Source of the DNA: an uncultured Clostridia bacterium
GTDB taxonomy: Bacteria > Bacillota > Clostridia > Oscillospirales > Acutalibacteraceae
Length of the DNA stretch: 14,236 nt
Reading direction: 5' to 3'
Assembly (NCBI GenBank): GCA_937897215.1
Contig: CALCBQ010000065.1
Coordinates: 1-14,236, forward strand
The position numbers and the translations under genes are program-made. Positions 7,914 through 14,236 of this stretch are shown here, piece by piece (the stretch's first letter is position 1; every line of letters begins with the position of its first letter). Below the pieces are notes generated by a model that saw only the letters and a list, made by a program, of their open reading frames with translations, was not told the DNA's origin and did not search any database.

Positions 7914-9266
7914 TTACTGACTTTCATTTTTCCATGACTTAGTAAAATCTTCTTTAACTTTATCCCAATTTTTAGAGCCTTGTGCATACTGCAACAATGA
8001 TGCACCAAAGTCTTCTTTGAAAGTCTGACTTGGGAATACTGTAAAGTTCCAAGGAATAGTTGTAACATCAGCGTTATTCATCCATTTAATAACTTCCTGT
8101 GCTAATGGGTCTTCAGGTCTTTCTTCATCAGTGAAAGTATCAAAAGGTGCAATAAACTCTAATTGTTCATTAACAAATTTTTTGCCTGTTTCACTTGAAA
8201 ATAACCAATACATAAAATCTGCCGCAGCTTTTTGTTCTTGTTCAGATGCTTTAGAATTAATTGCAAAGAAATTTTCTGTACCAATGCACAGGCCTTGTTT
8301 TTCTTCGCCGTCAATACCCATATAAATTGGAAGATATTTAATATTTTCTGCTTTTACTGTATTTTTATCAATGCTATTAATTTGAGACCAAGCCCAGTTA
8401 CCATTCTGTACCATAGCACACTGGCCTAGTGCAAACTCAGCCATTGACTCATCAACTATTTTTGAACCGAGAACTTTTTTGTCTGTAGTAGAATTATTTA
8501 TATATAAATCAAAAATATTCTTGAAATTTTCTGAATATTTGAAATTTATTGTTTTTGTTGCATCGCCAGACAAATCTACATTATTTTCATTGAATTCGTA
8601 ATACACAGGAATGTTTGCAAGATGAGTTTGCCAACGCCAATCTTCGCCTGTTTTTAAAGATGTTGCAGCAAAAACGCCTTTGATACCAAGTTTGTCAGCA
8701 TTTTTTTGCATATCTTCAACTAGTTTTTTAAGAGAATCAAAATTTTTGATTTCATCCATAGATTTAAATTCAGTTGATTTATCTTTTAATGCAAAATATT
8801 TATCTGTTATTTCTTTGTTGTAAATAATTCCATAGCCCTCAACTACATACGGAATGCCGTAAACCTTACCATCAACTGTTACTGCAAGTGATTTATCTGT
8901 TAAGTGTTTATAAAGTTCTGTGTTTGACAAATCAGCACAATAATCCTGCCAGTTTGCATAACCTTTGGGTCCGTTAATTTGGAATAGTGTTGGCGCTTCA
9001 TTAGTACCCATTTTTGCAGCAAGTGTTTGTTCGTAATTACCGCTTGCAGCAGTTTCAACAATCAAAGTATTGCCTGTTTCTTTGTTATAAGCTTTTGCAA
9101 TCTCATCATAAACAGTTGCAATTTCAGGCTTGAAATTAAGATATCTGACAGTTGTTTTACCGTCATTATTCTGCGGTGTTGTGCCCTGATTTCCATTTCG
9201 ATTGCATCCAGTAAAAACTGACGCAATCATAATAATTACCATTAAAATTGATAATATTTTTTTCAT
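7914..9266 (-). CDS. Sugar-binding lipoprotein of ABC importer (MalE-like, family 1 solute-binding protein)
   Basis: This extracellular, membrane-anchored receptor delivers sugar to the MalF/MalG-like pore. The 450-aa precursor starts MKKILSILMVIIMIASVFTG and then Cys21, a type II signal peptide whose lipobox (VFTGC) gives lipidation at Cys21. A polar linker follows (NRNGNQGTTPQNNDG). The body has the family 1 pattern: DGKVYGIPYVVEGYGIIYNK, a region with GQCAMVQNGNWAWSQI, and AADFMYWLFSSETGKKFV near the C-terminus. The ATG at 9266-9264 has a very strong AGGAGG upstream. The gene leads the operon, which suits the receptor being the most abundant subunit. Maltodextrin is the most likely ligand because malQ and glgP follow, but the sequence alone does not fix the sugar. 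Confidence 0.9.
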   Translation of the reverse strand: MKKILSILMVIIMIASVFTGCNRNGNQGTTPQNNDGKTTVRYLNFKPEIATVYDEIAKAYNKETGNTLIVETAASGNYEQTLAAKMGTNEAPTLFQINGPKGYANWQDYCADLSNTELYKHLTDKSLAVTVDGKVYGIPYVVEGYGIIYNKEITDKYFALKDKSTEFKSMDEIKNFDSLKKLVEDMQKNADKLGIKGVFAATSLKTGEDWRWQTHLANIPVYYEFNENNVDLSGDATKTINFKYSENFKNIFDLYINNSTTDKKVLGSKIVDESMAEFALGQCAMVQNGNWAWSQINSIDKNTVKAENIKYLPIYMGIDGEEKQGLCIGTENFFAINSKASEQEQKAAADFMYWLFSSETGKKFVNEQLEFIAPFDTFTDEERPEDPLAQEVIKWMNNADVTTIPWNFTVFPSQTFKEDFGASLLQYAQGSKNWDKVKEDFTKSWKNESQ

Positions 9267-9282
9267 TTTGTACCTCCTAATC

Positions 9283-9300
9283 GAAAATCTGATGATTTTC
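9283..9300. promoter_or_regulatory. Inverted repeat just upstream of the sugar operon's ribosome binding site
   Basis: GAAAATC-TGAT-GATTTTC is a 7-bp perfect inverted repeat ending 17 nt before the start codon of the sugar-binding protein gene, immediately next to its AGGAGG. It could be an operator for a sugar-responsive repressor or a small 5'-leader hairpin. No regulator gene is present in the window. I could not assign a convincing promoter for the sugar operon in the A/T-rich stretch 9301-9400. The symmetry is observed; the function is inferred. Confidence 0.4.
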
Positions 9301-9362
9301 TTTTTTATCTATTTTTACCAAATATTTAATGAAAAATTCCACGAATAATACATTAAAAAATA

Positions 9363-9391
9363 TTGTTTTTTTTACAGTTTTGAAGTATAAT
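9363..9391 (+). promoter_or_regulatory. Probable promoter of the xpt-nucleoside transporter operon
   Basis: A perfect -10 box TATAAT (9386-9391) lies 17 bp after a weak -35 match TTGTTT (9363-9368). A start near 9398 would give a leader of only about 25 nt before the xpt ATG, too short for a purine riboswitch. The poor -35 element lowers confidence. Confidence 0.5.
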
Positions 9392-9422
9392 TATGTATAT
9401 CTTGATGATAGAGGGCAAAATT

Positions 9423-10001
9423 ATGCGGATATTAGAAGAAAGAATATTAAAAGATGGTAAAGTTTTTGCAGGAAATATACTTAAAGTAGATAGTTTCCTT
9501 AACCATCAACTTGATGTTAATCTTCTTTCAGAAATGGGTAAAGAATTTAAAGAGCTATACGGTAACTGTGGCATTACAAAAATACTCACTATCGAAGCAT
9601 CAGGTATCGGTGTGGGTTGTATGGTGGCGCAGTTTTTTGATTGTCCTCTGCTTTTTGCAAAAAAATCTAAAACCTTAAATATTAAGGGCGATGTTTATAC
9701 AAGTAAAGTTGAGTCTTTCACGCATCAATGTGTTTACGACATAATTGTTTCAAAAGATTTTCTTAATGAAAACGATACTGTTTTAATTATTGATGATTTT
9801 CTCGCTAAAGGTAATGCTCTTGTTGGTCTTATTGACATTGTTAATCAGGCAGGCGCTAAACTTGCAGGTTGTGGTATTGCAATTGAAAAAGGCTATCAAG
9901 GTGGCGGAGATAAATTAAGAGCACAAGGTATTCGTGTTGAATCTATGGCGATTGTTGATTCAATGAACGATGAAACAGGCGAAATCATATTTAGAAAATA
10001 G
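9423..10001 (+). CDS. xpt: Xanthine phosphoribosyltransferase
   Basis: Xpt converts xanthine plus PRPP to XMP in the cytoplasm, feeding guanine nucleotide synthesis. The chosen ATG (9423) has GAGGG 7 nt upstream and gives 192 aa beginning MRILEERILKDGKVFAGNIL, close to the length of known Firmicute Xpt. An in-frame ATG at 9393 overlaps the probable promoter and lacks a ribosome binding site. Visible Xpt features are KVDSFLNHQLDV (21-32), EASGIGVG (58-65), the PRPP-binding loop VLIIDDFLAKGNA (120-132) and the C-terminal block GIAIEKGYQGGGDKL (151-165). It is followed after 57 bp, without a convincing terminator, by the nucleoside-binding protein gene. The two are probably one transcript, linking purine base salvage to nucleoside uptake. 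Confidence 0.94.
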   Translation: MRILEERILKDGKVFAGNILKVDSFLNHQLDVNLLSEMGKEFKELYGNCGITKILTIEASGIGVGCMVAQFFDCPLLFAKKSKTLNIKGDVYTSKVESFTHQCVYDIIVSKDFLNENDTVLIIDDFLAKGNALVGLIDIVNQAGAKLAGCGIAIEKGYQGGGDKLRAQGIRVESMAIVDSMNDETGEIIFRK

Positions 10002-10058
10002 GTAATTACAGCACAAAGCTGTTAAATATTACAAAAAACAAAGGAGAGAAAAAGTCTT

Positions 10059-11279
10059 ATGAAAAATCTCAAAAAAGTACTTGCAGTAGTAATGGCTATT
10101 GCTCTTATCGTTACATGCTTTGCTGCTTGTGGCGGTAACAACAACGATGATGATGCTAAAAAAGTTAAAGCAGCTCTTATTTGCTTACATGGCGATTCAT
10201 CAACTTATGACAAGAACTTCATCGATGCATTCAAACAAGCATGTGCTAACAAAGGCCTCACAGCTGATGATTACACAATTGTTACTGACATTCCTGAAGG
10301 AACAGCTTGTTATGACCAAGCAGCAGACTTAGCTGAATCCTACGACCTTATCTTTGCTGACTCATTCGGTCATGAGCCTTATATGATTCAGGCTGCTAAG
10401 GAATTCCCTGAAGTTGAATTCTGCCACGCAACAGGTACAAAGGCTCACACAGAAAAACTTGCTAACTTCCACAATGCATTTGCTTCAATCTATGAAGGCA
10501 GATACCTTGCTGGTGTTGCAGCAGGTATGAAGCTTGTTGAACTTTATGGTGATGCTGAAGGTAAAGTTTCTGACGAAAATGCAAAAATCGGCTATGTTGG
10601 TGCTTTCCCATATGCTGAAGTTATTTCAGGTTACACATCATTCTACCTTGGCGCTAAATCAGTAGTAGAAAATGCAACAATGGAAGTTCGTTATACAAAC
10701 TCTTGGTATGATGAAGCAGCTGAAAAGACAACAGCTCTTGCACTTATCGACAATGGTTGCAAATTAATTTCACAGCACGCTGACTCTTGGGGTGCTCCTA
10801 CAGCTTGTGAAGAAAGAAATATTCCTAATGTTTCTTACAACGGTTCAACTGTTGAAAAGTGTCCAAATACATTTATCATAGCTTCAAGAATCAACTGGAC
10901 TCCATATTTTGAATACATCATTGATTGTGTTCAAAACGACAAGGCAATTGACACTGACTGGACAGGTTCAATCGCAACTGGTTCAGTAGAAATCACAGCT
11001 CTTGGTACTGCTGCTGCAAAGGGTACACAGGAAAAGCTTGACGCTGTTATGGCTGGTCTTAAAGATGGAACAATTAAGGTATTCGACTGCTCAACATTCA
11101 CTGTTGAAGGCAAGGCATTAACTTCATTCATCGCTGACGTTGACGATGCTGGTGACTATGTTCCTGAAACAGAAGTTGTTGAAACAGCTAACGGTATTAC
11201 TTTTGTAAATGAAAGTGCAAAACGTTCAGCTCCATACTTCAACATCATTATTGACGGTATTACAGCTGTTACCGAATAG
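10059..11279 (+). CDS. nupN: BMP-family nucleoside-binding lipoprotein (NupN/BmpA-like)
   Basis: This is the extracellular receptor of a nucleoside ABC importer, anchored in the membrane by lipid. The 406-aa precursor has a type II signal peptide (MKNLKKVLAVVMAIALIVTC) with lipobox FAAC and Cys24 as the lipidation site, then a GGNNNDDD linker. Family features include LIFADSFGHEPYMIQAAKEFP, a region with GRYLAGVAAGMKL, NAKIGYVGAFPYAEVISGYTSFYLGAK and the late ADSWGAPTACEE. The start ATG at 10059 has AAGGAGAG upstream with slightly long spacing (about 12 nt). Its codon use looks more selective (frequent CTT, GCT, AAC, GAC, TTC) than its neighbours, as expected for a highly expressed receptor. 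A 17-bp stem-loop follows the gene. The ligand is inferred to be a nucleoside from the family and from xpt next door; the exact specificity is unknown. Confidence 0.9.
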   Translation: MKNLKKVLAVVMAIALIVTCFAACGGNNNDDDAKKVKAALICLHGDSSTYDKNFIDAFKQACANKGLTADDYTIVTDIPEGTACYDQAADLAESYDLIFADSFGHEPYMIQAAKEFPEVEFCHATGTKAHTEKLANFHNAFASIYEGRYLAGVAAGMKLVELYGDAEGKVSDENAKIGYVGAFPYAEVISGYTSFYLGAKSVVENATMEVRYTNSWYDEAAEKTTALALIDNGCKLISQHADSWGAPTACEERNIPNVSYNGSTVEKCPNTFIIASRINWTPYFEYIIDCVQNDKAIDTDWTGSIATGSVEITALGTAAAKGTQEKLDAVMAGLKDGTIKVFDCSTFTVEGKALTSFIADVDDAGDYVPETEVVETANGITFVNESAKRSAPYFNIIIDGITAVTE

Positions 11280-11310
11280 TTTTTATTTTAAAGTTATTCT
11301 TATTTAATTA

Positions 11311-11352
11311 ATTCAAGAAAGGCGAAGCGCAACAACTTCGCCTTTCTTGAAT
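11311..11352 (+). promoter_or_regulatory. 17-bp perfect stem-loop between nupN and nupO
   Basis: The left arm ATTCAAGAAAGGCGAAG (11311-11327) and the right arm at 11336-11352 are exact reverse complements around the 8-nt loop CGCAACAA. No T-run follows the right arm (GATTAGC comes next). It is therefore not a textbook terminator but a likely mRNA-stabilising or partly attenuating element between the receptor gene and the rest of the transporter. Confidence 0.8.
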
Positions 11353-11394
11353 GATTAGCAAAATTAAAATCCTTTATTATTTAAGGAGTTTCTT

Positions 11395-13095
11395 ATGGAT
11401 AAAACTGTTATTTTACAATTAAAAAATATTACGAAAAAATTTGGAACTAAGGTTATTGCTAACAATAATGTTAGTTTAGATGTATATAAAGGTGAAATTC
11501 TTTCTATTCTCGGTGAAAACGGTTGTGGTAAAACAACCCTTATGAATATGGTTGCAGGAATATACTATCCTGATTCCGGTAAAATTCTTATTAATGGCGA
11601 AGAAGTTATTATTCGCTCCCCTCGTGATGCCTTTGACCATAAAATTGGTATGATTCACCAGCACTTTAAGTTAATTGATATTTTTAGTGCAGCACAAAAT
11701 GTTGCATTAGGTGTTGAAGGTGAAAAATTTAATCTTAAAGAAGTAAATAACCGTATTAAAGAAATGGCAAAAAAATACGGATTCAATATAAATCTTGATA
11801 AGAAAATCTACGAAATGTCTGTTTCAGAAAAGCAAACTGTCGAAATCTTAAAGGTTTTATACAGAGGTGCTGATATTCTTATATTAGATGAGCCTACAGC
11901 AGTTTTAACTCCACAAGAAATAAGAAGTTTATTCAAGGTATTAAGTGCAATGAGAGATGATGGTAAGTCAATCATTATCATTACACACAAGTTAAATGAG
12001 GTTATGGAAATCTCTGATAGAGTAACTGTTTTGCGTAAGGGTGACCACGTTGCTACGGTAAACACTTCAGAAACTACTGAAAAAGAGCTTACTGAAATGA
12101 TGGTTGGTGAAAAGATTGACCTTAACATCAACCGTACAGAGCCAGTCGACAGAAAATTAAGACTTTCCGTTTCAGGCTTAACAGTAAAAAATCCTGATGG
12201 CTATAATGTGGTTGACAATGTTTCTTTTGACGCTTTCGGCGGTGAAATTCTCGGCATTGCAGGTATTGCAGGCAGTGGCCAAAAGGAATTACTTGAAGCG
12301 ATTGCAGGACTTAATAACTATGAAAATGGTACATTGATTTATTATCATCCTAAAAAAGACAAGCCTGTTTCCTTCTTCCACAAAACATATAAACGTGTTA
12401 TGGAACTTGCACATGAAAACGCATTTATGGATGAAAATGGAAATGATATCGACTTTACAAAGTTATCTAAAAAAGAAATTAAATACCTTGTAAGCAGTGA
12501 AAAAATCATTTTCAAAGAAGATGAGGTCATTGACTTAAAAGATAAATCTCCAAGAGAAATTCGTGAACTTGGTATTCGCCTTTCCTTTGTCCCTGAGGAC
12601 AGACTTGGTATGGGGCTTGTTGGTAATATGGACATTGTTGACAATATGATGCTTCGCAGTTATCGTAAGGGTAAGTCAATTTTCCTTGACAGAAAGCGCC
12701 CCCAAGACCTTGCTGACAGAATTATCAACGACTTGAAGGTTAATACTCCCGATTCACATACTGCGGTAAGAAAGCTTTCAGGCGGTAATGTTCAAAAGGT
12801 ACTTGTTGGCCGCGAAATTGCTGCTGCTCCCGCAATTTTAATGACCGCCTACCCTGTTCGTGGACTTGATATTAACTCGTCATACACTATATATAATCTT
12901 CTTAACGAGCAGAAGCAAAAAGGTGTTTCCGTAATTTTTGTCGGTGAAGATTTAGATGTATTGATGGCGCTTAGTGACAGAATATTAGTTTTAAGTGGTG
13001 GTAAGGTTTCGGGCATTGTTGATGCAAGAACAACTACAAAAGATGAAATTGGTCTTTTGATGGTGCAATCCAATAAGAATGAGGTGACGGAATGA
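11395..13095 (+). CDS. nupO: Nucleoside ABC transporter ATPase with two nucleotide-binding domains (NupO-like)
   Basis: This cytoplasmic ATPase powers the nucleoside permease pair encoded after it. It is a 566-aa fusion of two nucleotide-binding domains. Domain 1 has Walker A GENGCGKTT (40-48), Q-loop Gln89, signature-position sequence MSVSEKQ (141-147), Walker B ILILDEPT (161-168) and His198. Domain 2 has a degenerate Walker A (GIAGSGQKE, 290-298), signature LSGGNVQK (461-468) and ILMTAYPVRGLD (481-492). Pairing suggests one competent site (Walker A1 with signature 2) and one degenerate site. The usual family length is about 510 aa; the excess lies in an added segment of domain 2 (about 318-378, lysine-rich and charged). 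The start ATG has AAGGAG at a spacing of 6 nt. Its stop overlaps the next gene's start as ATGA. Confidence 0.93.
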   Translation: MDKTVILQLKNITKKFGTKVIANNNVSLDVYKGEILSILGENGCGKTTLMNMVAGIYYPDSGKILINGEEVIIRSPRDAFDHKIGMIHQHFKLIDIFSAAQNVALGVEGEKFNLKEVNNRIKEMAKKYGFNINLDKKIYEMSVSEKQTVEILKVLYRGADILILDEPTAVLTPQEIRSLFKVLSAMRDDGKSIIIITHKLNEVMEISDRVTVLRKGDHVATVNTSETTEKELTEMMVGEKIDLNINRTEPVDRKLRLSVSGLTVKNPDGYNVVDNVSFDAFGGEILGIAGIAGSGQKELLEAIAGLNNYENGTLIYYHPKKDKPVSFFHKTYKRVMELAHENAFMDENGNDIDFTKLSKKEIKYLVSSEKIIFKEDEVIDLKDKSPREIRELGIRLSFVPEDRLGMGLVGNMDIVDNMMLRSYRKGKSIFLDRKRPQDLADRIINDLKVNTPDSHTAVRKLSGGNVQKVLVGREIAAAPAILMTAYPVRGLDINSSYTIYNLLNEQKQKGVSVIFVGEDLDVLMALSDRILVLSGGKVSGIVDARTTTKDEIGLLMVQSNKNEVTE

Positions 13096-14192
13096 AAAAA
13101 AATAAAAATAACTTAAAAGAACCTTTTGTTCGAATTGTTAAACGAGATAATATTAATATTCAAAAAATAATTCTTATTTATTCCATCGCAATTGTTGGCG
13201 GACTGCTTTTAAGCGGTTTAATCTCTATGATGTTTTCGAATAAAAGCTTGGGTGATTTCTTCCAATCATTATTCACAGGTGCTTTTGGTAGTGAACGTAA
13301 ATTCTGGCTTTTACTTCAGGACACCGCTCTCCTTCTCGGTACATCAATGGCGTTACTTCCAGCTTTTAAAATGAAGTTCTGGAATTTGGGTGGCAACGGT
13401 CAAATTCTTGTTGGTTGCCTTTCAGCTATTGCTTGTATGTTTTACCTTGGTGGCAAGGTAGATGATTCTATCATAATTCCGCTTATGCTCTTGGCAAGTG
13501 TAGCCGCAGGTGCAATATGGGCGGCTCTTCCCGCAATCTTTAAGGCAAAGTTTAACACTAACGAATCTCTTTTTACTCTTATGATGAACTATATTGCGCA
13601 AGGTCTTGTATCTTTATGCATTACAATTTGGGTAAAATCAGGCTCAGGTGTTTTAGCTCCAATTCCTCATGGTAATATTCCTGATATTGGTAACAAATAT
13701 TTATTGCCTATCATTTTGTTTACAGTAATTACGATTTTAATGCATGTTTATCTTCGTTCCTCAAAACACGGTTATGAAATTTCTGTTGTTGGTGAAAGCA
13801 TTAATACGGCAAAATATGTAGGAATTAAGGTTGATAAAGTTATTATCAGAACAATGATTTTATCAGGTGCAATTGCCGGCCTTGTTGGCTTTGTTCTTGC
13901 AGGCTCAATTAACCATACAATAAGTACAGCATCTGCAAACAATATGGGCTTTACCGGCATAATGGCTACTTGGCTTGCAGCGTTTAACCCTTTACTTATT
14001 ATCCTTACAAGCTTTTTCATCACCTTTATTTCTAAAGGTATGGTAGAGGTAAGAAAAACATTTATGTTTACAAATGATTCAATATCAAACATTGTTGTGG
14101 GCATTGTATATTTTGCAGTAATTATTTGCTCGTTCTTTATTAACTACAAACTTGTGTTCAGAAAAAAAGAAAAGGAGGAATTTAAGAAATGA
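13092..14192 (+). CDS. nupP: Nucleoside ABC transporter permease, first subunit (NupP-like)
   Basis: This integral membrane subunit is one half of the nucleoside import channel (BPD_transp_2 family, related to YufP/BmpC). The 366-aa protein has a basic N-terminal tail (about 1-24), then about nine hydrophobic segments beginning near 25-46. Family-type motifs are FKMKFWNLGGNGQILVG (around 94-110) and FNTNESLFTLMMNYIAQG (around 154-171). A charged C-terminus (FRKKEKEEFKK) would lie in the cytoplasm. The ATG overlaps the ATPase stop by four bases (ATGA) and has GAGGTG upstream. Its own stop overlaps the next permease start in the same way, which indicates coupled translation of ATPase and both permeases. 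Confidence 0.92.
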   Translation: MKKNKNNLKEPFVRIVKRDNINIQKIILIYSIAIVGGLLLSGLISMMFSNKSLGDFFQSLFTGAFGSERKFWLLLQDTALLLGTSMALLPAFKMKFWNLGGNGQILVGCLSAIACMFYLGGKVDDSIIIPLMLLASVAAGAIWAALPAIFKAKFNTNESLFTLMMNYIAQGLVSLCITIWVKSGSGVLAPIPHGNIPDIGNKYLLPIILFTVITILMHVYLRSSKHGYEISVVGESINTAKYVGIKVDKVIIRTMILSGAIAGLVGFVLAGSINHTISTASANNMGFTGIMATWLAAFNPLLIILTSFFITFISKGMVEVRKTFMFTNDSISNIVVGIVYFAVIICSFFINYKLVFRKKEKEEFKK

Positions 14193-14236
14193 CAGTTACA
14201 TTCTTAATGAGTGCTATTGCAATCGGCACAGTTCTT
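14189..14236 (+). CDS. nupQ: Nucleoside ABC transporter permease, second subunit (NupQ-like, first 16 codons)
   Basis: Only MTVTFLMSAIAIGTVL is in the window. The ATG (14189-14191) overlaps the stop of the preceding permease as ATGA and is preceded by a strong AAGGAGGAA. The hydrophobic N-terminus and its position after the ATPase and first permease match the usual N-O-P-Q order of BMP-type nucleoside transporters. The identification rests mainly on gene order. Confidence 0.75.
   Translation, partial: MTVTFLMSAIAIGTVL

Noticed and set aside
9393..9422. Ten-residue N-terminal extension of xpt from ATG 9393
   Set aside because: It has no ribosome binding site and abuts the -10 box; ATG 9423 has GAGGG at good spacing and gives the family length.
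10002..10032. Imperfect hairpin (ACAGC with GCTGT) between xpt and nupN as a terminator
   Set aside because: It has only a 5-bp core stem and no T-run; the gene spacing fits an operon.

Overview
The window looks like a chromosomal stretch from a low-GC Gram-positive bacterium (Bacillota, probably an anaerobic gut-type Clostridia). The reasons are high A+T content, strong AGGAGG-type ribosome binding sites, lipoprotein-anchored solute-binding proteins, and a starch/maltodextrin operon beside a BMP-type nucleoside transporter. No phage, integrase, defence or CRISPR genes are visible, so it reads as ordinary metabolic backbone. The organism assignment is inference.

The left two thirds run on the minus strand. 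In transcription order from about 9270 down to 1077 they form a maltodextrin (alpha-glucan oligosaccharide) uptake and breakdown operon. It encodes a binding lipoprotein (7914-9266), two MalF/MalG-type permeases (7009-7854, 6170-7009), an MsmX/UgpC-type ATPase (4982-6161), 4-alpha-glucanotransferase malQ (3406-4923) and alpha-glucan phosphorylase glgP (1077-3425). The operon closes with a rho-independent terminator at 1046-1068. Imported maltodextrins would be disproportionated by MalQ and phosphorolysed by GlgP to glucose-1-phosphate. A separate promoter overlapping that terminator drives a biotin pair, birA (232-999) and bioY (1-235, cut by the window edge), joined by an ATGA overlap.

The right third runs on the plus strand from a divergent intergenic region (9267-9422). 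It encodes xanthine phosphoribosyltransferase xpt (9423-10001), a BMP-family nucleoside-binding lipoprotein (10059-11279), a double-NBD ATPase (11395-13095), a first permease (13092-14192) and the first 16 codons of a second permease (14189 onward). This is a purine salvage unit: nucleoside or nucleobase uptake plus conversion of xanthine to XMP.

The most notable anomaly is in the ATPase of the maltodextrin operon. An 85-bp insertion with an 18-bp direct repeat at its ends (5174-5276) throws the reading frame. Removing exactly 85 bp restores a 364-residue protein of normal MsmX length with an intact C-terminal TOBE domain. Other points of interest are a 17-bp perfect stem-loop after the nucleoside-binding protein gene, a comparable stem-loop after the sugar-binding protein gene, a nearly leaderless birA start, and an extra segment of roughly 55-60 residues in the second nucleotide-binding domain of the nucleoside transporter ATPase. 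I did not find a convincing new biological system.
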